Assembly (NCBI RefSeq): GCF_001643775.1
Contig: NZ_CP011402.1
Location: forward strand, 1,706,432-1,770,431
Direction of reading: 5' to 3'
Length of the DNA: 64,000 bases
Source of the DNA: Denitrobacterium detoxificans
GTDB taxonomy: Bacteria; Actinomycetota; Coriobacteriia; Coriobacteriales; Eggerthellaceae
Shown here: in pieces, positions 32,472 through 41,499 of the stretch
Numbering within the stretch: the stretch's first letter is position 1
How the letters are laid out: the number at the start of each line of letters is the position of its first letter
Notes under the pieces: model-generated
What the model saw: the letters and a program-made list of their open reading frames with translations, nothing else
Told to the model about the DNA's origin: nothing
Database searches by the model: none
Position numbers and translations under genes: made by a program

Positions 32472-34697
32472 ATGGGAACTTGGGATGTGTCGCGTCGCGG
32501 CTTTCTGAAAGGCGCCATGCTGGGTGCCGTAGGCGCAGGCGTAGCCGGTACGGGCCTGGTGGGCTGCAGCAGCCCGAAGCAGGGCGCTTCCACCACAAAC
32601 GCCGCAACCGCAACCTCGGGCGCTCAGGGTGACGTTATCGCCGCCGCGCAACTGAATCCGCAGGATTACGACTATCGCGACAACACCACCGACTTCAAGA
32701 CGCTCTTCAGCAGCTGGAACCTGGGCAGCGTGGAGATTGGTAACCGCATGTGCAAGTCGGCTGCTGGTTCGGCCACCTACCTGGCAGGCTACACCGAGGA
32801 GCTGTATCAGTACTACCTGAACTTCGCCAAGGGCGGCGTGGAGATGATCTGGGTAGAAGGCGAAGCCATCACCATGCCCATGGATGGCAGCCCCCTGCCC
32901 AGCGAAGTGACCGACTTCTTCAAGAAACTTTCCGCTGAATGCGCAACGTACGGCGCTCACCTGGGCTTCCAGTGGGCCCCCTTCGGCCTGGACATCGCCG
33001 ACATGCCAGTCGAAACCATCAAGGGCATCGAAGCTGCTGGCGCAGCACTCGCCGTGGCCTTGAAGGACATGGGCTTCGTAGCCATCGAGATCAACACTGC
33101 TGGCTTCAACCAAGGCCATCGCTTCCTCTCGCGCTTCTACAACACGCGCACTGACGAGTACGGCGCGGGCAGCATCGAGAATCGCGCTCGCTTCGACGCC
33201 GAATGCATTCAGGCCATTCATGCAGCTGCCGGCAACGATTTCGCCGTGCAGATCCTCATGGAGTGCGTTGAGGAAAACGACAATCTCACCAACGACTGCA
33301 CGCTCATGACGCTCGACAACGCCGTAACCGAGCCGCACAACTCCGCCACCACCATCCAGGAGGGCATCGCTCTGGCAAAGGCACTGGAAGCCGCTGGCGC
33401 CGACTCGTTCCACCTGCGCCTGGGACCGCTGGGCAATCATCCCTGCCAATTTGGCAGCGACCTGTACTTCCTGCTGAACGGCGTGGAAGGTGCCACGGGC
33501 TATGGCACCCAGTGGGACTTCAGCAAGCACTGGGGCGGCAAGCTCATTGGCAACCACAGCGGTGCGGGCATGCTGCTGGACATCGCGGCCATGTACAAGA
33601 AGGAGCTGAAGGTTCCCGTAGGCTGCGTTACCTACATGGATCCCGCCCATGCGCCGAACTTCTTCGAAGAAGCCCTGGCCGACGGCAAAGTCGACTTTTA
33701 CATGATGAATCGCCCGCTCACCGTTGACACGGAATACGTGAACAAGCTGCGCGAGGGCCGCATCGACGAAATCGCTCCCTGCACCCGTTGCCTGCACTGC
33801 CACGCTGGCAGCAACGAGATGAACGCCATGATGAGCTACTGCCGCGTGAACGCCCTGACCCAGCGCGTTATGCGCGCAAACGGGCCGGCAACCTACGAGC
33901 TTCCCGAAGCTGCCTCCAAGAAGAAGGTCATGGTCGTAGGCGCGGGCCCCGCCGGCATGGAAGCCGCGCGCATCGCCGCCCTGCGTGGTCACGATGTAAC
34001 GCTGTTCGAGAAGAAGAGCTCCGTAGGCGGTTCGCTCCAGTTCGCGCACAACGTCAAGGGCGAACACGAGAACCTGGAAGATCTCATCGCCTACCTGAAG
34101 CGCCAGTGCGAGCTTGCCGGCGTTACCGTGAAGACGAACACCGAAGTCACCGCTGACACCATCGGCCAGGAAGCTCCCGACGCGCTCGTCATCGCCACGG
34201 GTGGCGTACGCCCCGAGCTGAACGTTAGCGGCGCCACCGTTATCGACCTCGAAGACTTCCTTTCCGCCGACATGGGCGAAAACGTGGTCGTATACGGATC
34301 GAGTGCACAGGCATTCGACACTGCCCTGTGGCTCACGGTCCACAAGAAGAAGGTCAATATCGTCACGCCGAACGGCAACGACGCGCTCGATATGCAGCAG
34401 AGTCAGCACGCTCATCGCTTCATGACCACCGCCCTGTACAGCCTGGGCGTGAAGGCATGGCCCGAAAGCACCATCAAGAGCGCATCCGATGGGAAGCTCG
34501 TCATCTCTTCGGCCGTGGCTGGCGTTGACGTGGAACTCGACTGCGACGCAATCGTAAACGTAGGCGACATGCAGCCCAACGAAGACCTTTCCGCTGGTAC
34601 GGGCGTTTCCGAGGTGTACACCGTAGGCGACGCCGCCGCACCGTTCAACATCGCGAAGGCCATCCAGGCCGGCAACGACGCTGGACGCGCAATCTAG
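32472..34697 (+). CDS. Tat-exported flavin/iron-sulfur oxidoreductase lipoprotein (old yellow enzyme / 2,4-dienoyl-CoA reductase-like)
   Basis: The 741-residue protein has a twin-arginine signal SRRGFLK at residues 7-13. A lipobox LVGC with Cys32 suggests an exported, membrane-tethered enzyme. Residues about 75-440 form an OYE-type FMN barrel (WNLGSVEIGNRMCKSA...). Next comes a cluster motif CTRCLHCH...SYC, which is CxxCxxC with a fourth Cys 14 residues on, one residue different from the usual FadH spacing. Residues about 485-741 are a FAD/NAD(P)-binding domain (VMVVGAGPAGMEAARIAA). Related cytoplasmic enzymes reduce enoyl groups; an exported form suggests anaerobic respiration of an unsaturated acceptor. 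AGGAGGAG precedes the start. Confidence 0.9.
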   Translation: MGTWDVSRRGFLKGAMLGAVGAGVAGTGLVGCSSPKQGASTTNAATATSGAQGDVIAAAQLNPQDYDYRDNTTDFKTLFSSWNLGSVEIGNRMCKSAAGSATYLAGYTEELYQYYLNFAKGGVEMIWVEGEAITMPMDGSPLPSEVTDFFKKLSAECATYGAHLGFQWAPFGLDIADMPVETIKGIEAAGAALAVALKDMGFVAIEINTAGFNQGHRFLSRFYNTRTDEYGAGSIENRARFDAECIQAIHAAAGNDFAVQILMECVEENDNLTNDCTLMTLDNAVTEPHNSATTIQEGIALAKALEAAGADSFHLRLGPLGNHPCQFGSDLYFLLNGVEGATGYGTQWDFSKHWGGKLIGNHSGAGMLLDIAAMYKKELKVPVGCVTYMDPAHAPNFFEEALADGKVDFYMMNRPLTVDTEYVNKLREGRIDEIAPCTRCLHCHAGSNEMNAMMSYCRVNALTQRVMRANGPATYELPEAASKKKVMVVGAGPAGMEAARIAALRGHDVTLFEKKSSVGGSLQFAHNVKGEHENLEDLIAYLKRQCELAGVTVKTNTEVTADTIGQEAPDALVIATGGVRPELNVSGATVIDLEDFLSADMGENVVVYGSSAQAFDTALWLTVHKKKVNIVTPNGNDALDMQQSQHAHRFMTTALYSLGVKAWPESTIKSASDGKLVISSAVAGVDVELDCDAIVNVGDMQPNEDLSAGTGVSEVYTVGDAAAPFNIAKAIQAGNDAGRAI

Positions 34698-34757
34698 CCC
34701 TCTCCTTCATCCCGCGGTGGGCACCCCCCTGTAGACATTCGCCCATCGCGCCTCTAT

Positions 34758-34830
34758 GCTGCCCTGCCGATTCGGCCCTACGAAATTGGCAGGGCAGCGC
34801 TTATAATTAGGTAGATGCGCTACGGCGCAT
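34758..34830 (+). promoter_or_regulatory. Terminator-like hairpin, -10 box and leader hairpin before FIST-GGDEF gene
   Basis: Perfect 11-base arms GCTGCCCTGCC and GGCAGGGCAGC (34758-34768, 34788-34798) probably end the reductase transcript. A consensus TATAAT follows at 34802-34807 without a clear -35. ATGCGC/GCGCAT (34815-34830) forms a tetraloop hairpin near the expected transcript start. Confidence 0.5.
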
Positions 34831-34864
34831 ACGCACCATCGGCTCCGGAAGGACGCGTTGCGCA

Positions 34865-36652
34865 GTGAAGCTTTACCAAATCATCTACCACGACGACGAA
34901 TCGTTCAAAGACGAACTATCGGAAATCGCCGCACAGCGAGACGCCATCCCCGATTCCACGGCATTCTTTAACATCTGCTCATGCTCGACCGATTTCTCGA
35001 TGCTCACGCATGCCGCGAGCATTATCGAGGACATCTTTCCGGGCGCCCCCTACATTGGAGCATCCACCTACAACAACATCGTCAACGCTGAAAACGTCCC
35101 CGAGAGCATGACAATCTGCTGCTGGCTTTTCGAAGACGCCCGCTCATACGTGCATGTCGGGCAACTGCCCCTTGCCGAAACCAATGAACAAGGAATCAAC
35201 GCGGGGAGCATCATCACAAAGGAAGTCAATAGCCTAAGCTACGTACGTGCCGTGCAGCTCTTCACCACGCTCGAGCTTTCCTCCATGACAGAACTCTGCG
35301 ACCAGCTTGGGGCGCTGAACCCATCAATTCACCTGGCAGGCGGCGCAGCCTTCTTCCCCGTGATCAACAAACCCGACGCGCGCGTCATCTCCTCGGCAGG
35401 AACCTGCGCAGACAAGTCCATCGTGTACGCCGCGCTTTGCGGCCCACGCCTACACGTGACCTCGCTCTTCATTTCGGGATGGAAGCCCTTGGGCCGCGAA
35501 CTGCAGGTTACGAAATCCGAAGGCAACATCGTTCACGAGTTCGATGGGAAGCCCGCATTCGAGGCATATCGCCATTACCTGCACGCTGAAAACGATGAGT
35601 CCTTCGCAAATACCATTCGCGCGTTCCCGCTGGCATTCCAGCAGGACGGCGTGAGCATCACGCGTGAACCCATCTTCTGCACGCCCGAAGGCTCGCTCGT
35701 GCTTACAAGCGACATCAGCAATGCACGCACCATGCGTATTGCCTATGGCGACCCCGATGCCATCCTGCGCGATGCACGCGAAGCCGCAACGATCATTCGT
35801 CGCTTCAAGCCCGAAGGCATTCTGGCGGTATCATGCGCTTCGCGTCATGTGTTCTGGGGCGATCAAATCGCACGGGAGACCCGCCCCTTCCAAGAAGTCG
35901 CCCCCACGTACGGCATGTACTCAGCTTCGGAATTCATCCGCACGGGGTCATCGGTGTACCAGAACAACGTATCGCTCGTGATTCTAGCCCTACGCGAAGG
36001 CAAGGCCGCAGACCATATTCCCTACGCAAACCAGGTGGGAAACGACCAGATTCACATGGGAAGCACGCCCACGCTGCGCCTGGCCACCTTTATTCAAGCC
36101 GTCACGGACGAGCTAGAGGAAGCAAACCGAAAGCTTGACATTATGGCGCGCATGGATACCCTCACCGGACTCTACAACCGCGGCGAAATCGAACGTCGTA
36201 TCGAAGTTGCCGTAGGCGGACAACCAGCCGTCGGAGGATTTTCGCCCCTGGACAGCGGCGAAACATCGCTCATCATGCTCGATGTCGACAACTTCAAGGC
36301 AATTAACGATACCTACGGCCACAAAGCGGGCGACACGGTGCTTCAGCACCTGGGTAGCACGCTTCGCCGATTCTCGCGCACATACCCCCTCGAAGGCGTA
36401 GCAGGACGCTGGGGCGGCGAAGAGTTCATGGTGCTTCTGGGAAACTGCAACGCCGATGCCGCAGCTCGCGTAGCGGAAAGCATTCGTCAGCACTTTGCCG
36501 GCATTGAAGAACCCGGCATGGAAACCCAGACCGTCAGCCTGGGCGTAACGCAAGTACGGCGCGGGGAATCCGCCGATGACGTGCTTCGACGCGTAGACGA
36601 CGCGTTGTATGCCGCCAAGGCGAAGGGCAAGAACTGCGTCGTGGTGTTCTAG
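34865..36652 (+). CDS. FIST sensor domain fused to GGDEF diguanylate cyclase
   Basis: The 595-residue protein starts at GTG with GGAAGGA 11 bases upstream. Residues about 1-400 form a FIST_N/FIST_C pair (pattern FPGAPYIGASTYNNI, later GVSITREPIF and CASRHVFWG). FIST is thought to sense small ligands such as amino acids. Residues about 420-595 form a GGDEF domain with DTLTGLYNR, LDVDNFKAINDTYGHKAGD and an intact GGEEF active site near residue 518. The RxxD inhibitory site expected just before GGEEF is not present, so product inhibition may be lacking. No transmembrane segment is seen, so it is a cytoplasmic sensor expected to make cyclic di-GMP. Confidence 0.9.
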   Translation: MKLYQIIYHDDESFKDELSEIAAQRDAIPDSTAFFNICSCSTDFSMLTHAASIIEDIFPGAPYIGASTYNNIVNAENVPESMTICCWLFEDARSYVHVGQLPLAETNEQGINAGSIITKEVNSLSYVRAVQLFTTLELSSMTELCDQLGALNPSIHLAGGAAFFPVINKPDARVISSAGTCADKSIVYAALCGPRLHVTSLFISGWKPLGRELQVTKSEGNIVHEFDGKPAFEAYRHYLHAENDESFANTIRAFPLAFQQDGVSITREPIFCTPEGSLVLTSDISNARTMRIAYGDPDAILRDAREAATIIRRFKPEGILAVSCASRHVFWGDQIARETRPFQEVAPTYGMYSASEFIRTGSSVYQNNVSLVILALREGKAADHIPYANQVGNDQIHMGSTPTLRLATFIQAVTDELEEANRKLDIMARMDTLTGLYNRGEIERRIEVAVGGQPAVGGFSPLDSGETSLIMLDVDNFKAINDTYGHKAGDTVLQHLGSTLRRFSRTYPLEGVAGRWGGEEFMVLLGNCNADAAARVAESIRQHFAGIEEPGMETQTVSLGVTQVRRGESADDVLRRVDDALYAAKAKGKNCVVVF

Positions 36653-36674
36653 CAGTTCTCCCCTTCCGCTGTTC

Positions 36675-38369
36675 CTATTCAAGCGCAAACAACGCCGCGC
36701 CCAGTGCGCCGCATAGCTGTGCCTTGTCGGATATGTAGAGCTTCGTTTGAAGCTTCCGCTCGATCGCGTCAACGACGCCGGCATTTTGCGCCACGCCGCC
36801 CGTCATCATGAACGACTCTTCCGCGCCAACACGTCGTACGAGCGACGAGATTTTCGAAGCGACGGAGTTATTGAGCCCGTGGACGATATCGGGAACGGCC
36901 TTGCTCTGCGCCACCAGGCTCACAACCTCGGATTCCGCAAACACCGAGCACATGCTGGAGATGGTGATGTCTTCGCTCCATTCCAAGCCCATGACGCTCA
37001 TGTCTTCGAGGGAAATCTGAAGGGCGCGCGCCATCATTTCCAGAAAGCGCCCCGTTCCAGCTGCGCATTTGTCATTCATGGCGAAATTTACGACATTGCC
37101 CGCATCGTCGATGCGAATAACCTTGTTGTCCTGTCCTCCGATGTCGATGATGGTACGCACGCTCGGGTTCAGATAGTGAGCTCCCTTCGCATGGCAGGTG
37201 ATTTCCGTTACCGAATCATCGCCCTCGGCGATGTACGCGCGGCCATACCCCGTGGTAACCACATTGAGCACGTCTTCGCGCCTCATGCCCGCCTGTTCCA
37301 ATGCCGCCGCCAGACAAGCCTCTGCACTTTTCTCGGCGCCCCCTCCTGTGGGTATGATTTGCGTCGCAACAATATCGCCCACGCCATTCAGAATCACGAC
37401 ATCGGTACTCGTGGAGCCGCTATCAATGCCCGCCACATATACCGGTCGCCCGCTCTTGGCCATTTCGTCCTTCGTCATGGATGCATCCCCTTGAGTATGT
37501 TTGGCTGTGCTGGACCGGCCAGCATGCAGCGTTTCGGCAAATGCTTCAATGCGCGTACGCAGCTGCTCGGCGCTTTGCAGCGAGAAGTCCGATTCGATGC
37601 GCAGCATGGGCACGTGCAGCTCCTTAGCCGCAAGCGCATATTCCGGCCCGTAAAAATCGCAGAACTTCATGCAGTGATAGACGATTCCCTTCAGGTTGGG
37701 ATCCTCGAACAGCGCCCGTCGCGCATGCGGGTCGTTCATGCGACGACACGGCATCTGTTCTAGCAAAGCCTGCGCATACGCGTGGAAGAACGCTTCTTCA
37801 TCGCTCGTAACAAGCGCTTCAGCAGGCATATTCAACATGCGATTTCCCGTGCATGTAAGGTTACGCACGGGAAGCTGGATCGCATCTTCTATCATGGCTT
37901 GAAGCTCGGCACCCACGCGCACGCCGAGTACGCCAACGTAATCACCCTGCAACGGCAGTGGGCGTTGAAATGCCGCCTGACATGCAGGCAAATCGAAGCC
38001 GCACCCCATCTGCTGCGCATAGGCATCCTTCAGCTTACGCAGCTCGCGCGCTAAAGCATCCACCTGGCATGGGCCACACGAATGGGGCAAATCCATAAGG
38101 TACGTAAACGCATGCTCGTCTTCGCGCCGAGAATCGCGCACGACCTCGTAAACGCGGCGCATCGTATCGCAGCAATTCACGAGCACCAAACGATCGGCAT
38201 CCCCAGCAAGGGCATTCTGAATGACCGTCTTGCCGAACCCGCACAAGTTAACATGGGCAACGCTGTCAGACAAATCGAAATCGTTGGCCATATGTTCCAA
38301 GGTCTGGCACGACTGGCCAAAGCCCGCAAAGAGCTCAGTAGGCGTGTACTTGCATACCGTACATATCAT
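36675..38369 (-). CDS. 2-hydroxyacyl-CoA dehydratase-type component fused to ASKHA activase
   Basis: The 564-residue protein joins two normally separate families. Residues 1 to about 285 resemble an HgdB/BcrC/YjiM-type subunit, with clustered Cys in CTVCKYTPTE, LVNCCDT, PHSCGPCQ and YHCMKFCDF. Residues about 298-564 are a complete HgdC/YjiL-type ATPase activator: AGIDSGSTSTDVVIL phosphate loop, TGYGRAYI, DIGGQDNKVI and NDKCAAGTGRFLE, with the cluster-binding Cys. Activases hydrolyse ATP to inject a low-potential electron into the dehydratase cluster. An internal ATG at 37478 has AAGGGG eight bases upstream and would yield a free 267-residue activase. The ATG at 38369 overlaps the upstream subunit gene by four bases. 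The substrate is unknown. Confidence 0.86.
   Translation of the reverse strand: MICTVCKYTPTELFAGFGQSCQTLEHMANDFDLSDSVAHVNLCGFGKTVIQNALAGDADRLVLVNCCDTMRRVYEVVRDSRREDEHAFTYLMDLPHSCGPCQVDALARELRKLKDAYAQQMGCGFDLPACQAAFQRPLPLQGDYVGVLGVRVGAELQAMIEDAIQLPVRNLTCTGNRMLNMPAEALVTSDEEAFFHAYAQALLEQMPCRRMNDPHARRALFEDPNLKGIVYHCMKFCDFYGPEYALAAKELHVPMLRIESDFSLQSAEQLRTRIEAFAETLHAGRSSTAKHTQGDASMTKDEMAKSGRPVYVAGIDSGSTSTDVVILNGVGDIVATQIIPTGGGAEKSAEACLAAALEQAGMRREDVLNVVTTGYGRAYIAEGDDSVTEITCHAKGAHYLNPSVRTIIDIGGQDNKVIRIDDAGNVVNFAMNDKCAAGTGRFLEMMARALQISLEDMSVMGLEWSEDITISSMCSVFAESEVVSLVAQSKAVPDIVHGLNNSVASKISSLVRRVGAEESFMMTGGVAQNAGVVDAIERKLQTKLYISDKAQLCGALGAALFALE
37478..37492 (-). promoter_or_regulatory. Internal ribosome-binding site and start for free activase
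   Basis: Inside the fusion gene AAGGGG (37487-37492) lies eight bases ahead of ATG (37476-37478). That ATG begins MTKDEMAKSGRPVYVAG, a natural-looking activase N-terminus. The resulting 267-residue product matches the usual stand-alone length. Confidence 0.6.
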
Positions 38370-39637
38370 GCGCGCCTCCCCTCCAGCAGCTCCAAGAACG
38401 CATCGAAGCGTGTGGACGTCTGGCCATCGCTGCGATTCGAGACATCGATACCATCGCCATCGAGCAGCAGGCACGGCATGCCCTCTTCTTCCAAGCGGCG
38501 CTTGATGAGGTGAGACACGCCCAACGTTGCCTTGCAGCCCCAGTGATTGTAGAGGACGACGCCATCGGCCTGTGTCATACGCGTCAGTTCAAGCGCACGC
38601 TGCACGCGATTCTCGCCCTCCCCATTGAAGCACGAATACACCAGCCTACGTGCCATCGCTTCGTAGGGCTGTGACGGATCGACATCCACCAGCATGGGAT
38701 CAGCCGCCATGTCGCTGGCGCAAATGAAGCACTCGTCGTTGAAATTCACTCGATCGATGAGTGGCTGCTGAGAGAACGGCATCGTATGCATCCACACCAG
38801 GCGAAGGCCACTGCTTTCCGGGGCGTCGCGCATATCGGATTCCAACATCTGGCAAAAACGCTCGGTCTCGGGAGAGCCACTTACCAAGTGATTCATAAGC
38901 ACTGCGTACATTTCGGTTGTCATATCACCCGGCAGGCGCTTCCCAGGCGAAGCTTGCAGAAATCGCCGATACGCCAAAGCCGACCGCCACGAACGCGCCA
39001 CTGTCTCGCACAACGCTTCATGCGTAATGGTGCGGTGCGTGCAATCCTGTACGAATTCGACCATCTGCCGCAACTGACGCGCCACGCTGGCCACGGCATC
39101 CTGGCTCCTATCGAATGGCACGTCAATGCAAAACCCCGGAACGTCAAACTGCCTTTGGATCGCCGGAAACGTTATGAGATTGCCGTCGCACGCCAACGTG
39201 GTATACACGACGAATGCAGGCTTCGGAAGCATGCCAGCTGCCGCAGCGCCCAAATACACACGATGGTAGCTGCACATCGTTTCCGAAAAACCCGCATCGC
39301 TCGCCTTATCCAGAAATGCACGTTCCGCCTGAGAGCCGCCGATAAAACTCGAAAGCTGCTCGACGGAATACGGCAGGACCCCCGCCACCTGCAATGGCTC
39401 ATATGGTGTAAACAGGCTGGTGGCCGCAGCGTTTTCCGGATGTCTCAGCGCCTGGGTAATCTTGCTCATGGCCACGCGAGAGGCATAGCGGCGAGAAGGC
39501 GGCAAGCGGCGCTCGCCCACCAGGGCGAGATTTGCCAATTGAGCTCGCCACCCTGCATACATAATGCGACCCGCCCGTCGCGGGTGCTCGTCCACCTGGC
39601 TCATAATGAGCTGGCCGAACGTATGCACGACATCCAT
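38366..39637 (-). CDS. 2-hydroxyacyl-CoA dehydratase family subunit
   Basis: The 423-residue protein resembles the HgdA/HgdB/DCCP superfamily. It has the PKPAFVVYTTLACDGN segment near residue 150, FNDECFICASD near residue 315, and a late NHWGCKATLGVSHLIKRRLEEEG. Cys residues at these places are candidates for iron-sulfur ligands. Together with the downstream gene, which it overlaps by four bases, it would form a two-subunit enzyme plus activase. It could be a dehydratase or a double-cubane-cluster reductase; the sequence alone does not decide. The start at 39637 has AGGAAG upstream; AT-rich DNA at 39650-39700 probably holds the promoter. Confidence 0.8.
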   Translation of the reverse strand: MDVVHTFGQLIMSQVDEHPRRAGRIMYAGWRAQLANLALVGERRLPPSRRYASRVAMSKITQALRHPENAAATSLFTPYEPLQVAGVLPYSVEQLSSFIGGSQAERAFLDKASDAGFSETMCSYHRVYLGAAAAGMLPKPAFVVYTTLACDGNLITFPAIQRQFDVPGFCIDVPFDRSQDAVASVARQLRQMVEFVQDCTHRTITHEALCETVARSWRSALAYRRFLQASPGKRLPGDMTTEMYAVLMNHLVSGSPETERFCQMLESDMRDAPESSGLRLVWMHTMPFSQQPLIDRVNFNDECFICASDMAADPMLVDVDPSQPYEAMARRLVYSCFNGEGENRVQRALELTRMTQADGVVLYNHWGCKATLGVSHLIKRRLEEEGMPCLLLDGDGIDVSNRSDGQTSTRFDAFLELLEGRRA

Positions 39638-39748
39638 TCGGTACTTCCTATTCTTTGATATGCAAATAATTTGATTATCTAAGTAAGTATAGGGGTTATC
39701 GCCCGTCATGTCTGGGCGAATTACTACGCAGGTAGCGAAACACACAGG

Positions 39749-39961
39749 CTAATGGCCGCGTGCTGTATCCTCGATGATATCGGTAAAGCCAGATAGGGCG
39801 GCGAATGGAGCAAACTGGGCACCTCGGTCTTCACGCGGCATGGGGGCATGCGTGAGGGATACGGGCCTCGGAACATCGACGATGTCGCCATATGCCGCCA
39901 TGACCGCCATTTCGTCGAGGATCGCCTGGGCCTGTTCGGTATCGAAAGCTTCCCCGCTCAT
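39749..39961 (-). CDS. YolD-like small protein
   Basis: The 70-residue protein has the YolD-type motif RGAQFAPFAALSGF in its C-terminal half. YolD-like proteins are commonly encoded beside Y-family polymerases of the UvrX/ImpB group, and this one overlaps the polymerase gene by four bases (ATGA). It probably acts with the polymerase; its biochemical role is not established to my knowledge. Confidence 0.78.
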   Translation of the reverse strand: MSGEAFDTEQAQAILDEMAVMAAYGDIVDVPRPVSLTHAPMPREDRGAQFAPFAALSGFTDIIEDTARGH

Positions 39962-41484
39962 GCGCGATGACCTCCGATCTGGGAATTACGCTGTATGGTA
40001 GTGGCGCCCTCTTTCAAATCCATGCCCTTGAGCACGGCATTCTTGCCAAAGCGATGCCGTGCGGCAAGAATGGCCTGCTGCATGCGATGCTCCTGCGCAA
40101 GACGAGCGTTTTCGCGCGCCTCACGTTCCTGCTGCTCGGCAGGGTCTTCCAGCAGGGAAAGCTGCTCGCCCGCACCGCTAACGGAATGCGCGGCAGCGGC
40201 AAACCCACGCTGCGTAATACCACAAGCCACGACGTTCAGGCGCCGCACCAACAAGTGCCGACTGACGATTTCGTCGAACAAATTCATGACCGCATCTACG
40301 ATCAGGCGCGAAGACGACGTGCTACACGGAAGCGTTGCCGTGCCATGCGCATGACGCGGCACGCTGCGGCCATACCAATCGGTCGCAGCATCTACGGATA
40401 CGCCCATGCTGGCCGCAGATTCGCAGTTGGAAATGTCGTAGCCCACGGTAATGACGACCTGATTGCATTCCAGGCCGGCATCGACGAGATCGAATGAAAG
40501 CTGGTCGGCCATTTCGCGCATGACCAAACGTGCTTCTTCCCATTCGTACGGGCACATGAGCACCTGACCCGAACCAAGGCTGTTGGACTTCGGACGATAG
40601 GATTTCACGTCGGCCATAGTACATGGTTCGTAGCCCCAGGCATGATCGATGAGCAACTCTGCATTCTTGCCGAACAGCCGATACAGCAGATCCTCGTTCC
40701 TGCGATCATGCGAACCACCCAGCGAACAGCGAGCAACATCGCCCATGGTATGCATGCCATGGGCTGCCAGCTTGCGCGCATATCCCGGGCCCACGCGCCA
40801 GAAATCGGTAATGGGCGTATGAGCCCACAACCTGCGACGATAACTACTTTCGGTAAGCTGCGCAATGCGTGCGCCATGCTCGTTCGGTTGCGCGTGCTTG
40901 GCCACGATGTCCATGGCGACCTTGGCCAAATATAGATTCGACCCAATGCCGCATGTAGCGGTAATACCCGTTTCCTGCAAGACTTCGGCCAACAGCTTTT
41001 CGGCAAAGGCGCGTGGCGTGATGTGACCCGTTCGCAAATAGCCGGTAACGTCGATGAACACTTCGTCGATGGAATACACGTGCACGTCTTCGGGCGAAAC
41101 GTGACGCAGGTAGATCTCGTAAATTTCCGCGGAGCGTTTCAGATATTCCGCCATCTGAGGTCGAGCCGCAACGAAATCCACCTCGAGCGATGGGTCTCGT
41201 TCCAGTTCGGGAGCGTAGATGGACTTCCCCCGCAGAGTACCGCCTGCAGCGTGCCGCCGCATGGCATTCACCTGAGCCAAGCGCTGCTTCACCTCGAACA
41301 GGCGCGCGCGGCCAGAAATGCCCAGCGCCTTCAACGAAGGAGATACCGCCAAGCAGATGGTCTTGTCGGTGCGTTCCACATCGGCCACCACCAGGTTCGC
41401 AGTAAGTGGGTCGAGCCCACGTTGCGCGCATTCCACACTGGCGTAAAACGACTTGAGGTCGATGGCTAAATAGGTACGCTCCAT
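39958..41484 (-). CDS. Y-family DNA polymerase (ImpB/MucB/SamB, UvrX-like)
   Basis: The 508-residue translesion polymerase has the first catalytic Asp9 in AIDLKSFYASVE and the acidic pair in YSIDEVFIDVTGYL. A helix-hairpin-helix region (GPGYARKLAAHGMHTMGDVA) and a C-terminal little-finger domain follow. It is longer than Pol IV (about 350 residues), mostly through an extended C-terminus with a coiled AEQQEREARENARLAQEH segment. Such enzymes copy damaged DNA and are usually SOS-induced. I saw no LexA box of known actinobacterial type directly upstream. ATG at 41484 is preferred over TTG at 41490; the ribosome site is weak. It follows a CDF transporter gene by 15 bases. Confidence 0.9.
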   Translation of the reverse strand: MERTYLAIDLKSFYASVECAQRGLDPLTANLVVADVERTDKTICLAVSPSLKALGISGRARLFEVKQRLAQVNAMRRHAAGGTLRGKSIYAPELERDPSLEVDFVAARPQMAEYLKRSAEIYEIYLRHVSPEDVHVYSIDEVFIDVTGYLRTGHITPRAFAEKLLAEVLQETGITATCGIGSNLYLAKVAMDIVAKHAQPNEHGARIAQLTESSYRRRLWAHTPITDFWRVGPGYARKLAAHGMHTMGDVARCSLGGSHDRRNEDLLYRLFGKNAELLIDHAWGYEPCTMADVKSYRPKSNSLGSGQVLMCPYEWEEARLVMREMADQLSFDLVDAGLECNQVVITVGYDISNCESAASMGVSVDAATDWYGRSVPRHAHGTATLPCSTSSSRLIVDAVMNLFDEIVSRHLLVRRLNVVACGITQRGFAAAAHSVSGAGEQLSLLEDPAEQQEREARENARLAQEHRMQQAILAARHRFGKNAVLKGMDLKEGATTIQRNSQIGGHRA

Positions 41485-41499
41485 AGGCAAACCAACAGG

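Noticed and set aside
32196-34415. Open frame of 739 codons antisense to the Tat reductase
   Set aside because: Same shadow effect; no start signal and no recognisable domain, while the plus-strand gene is complete and motif-rich.
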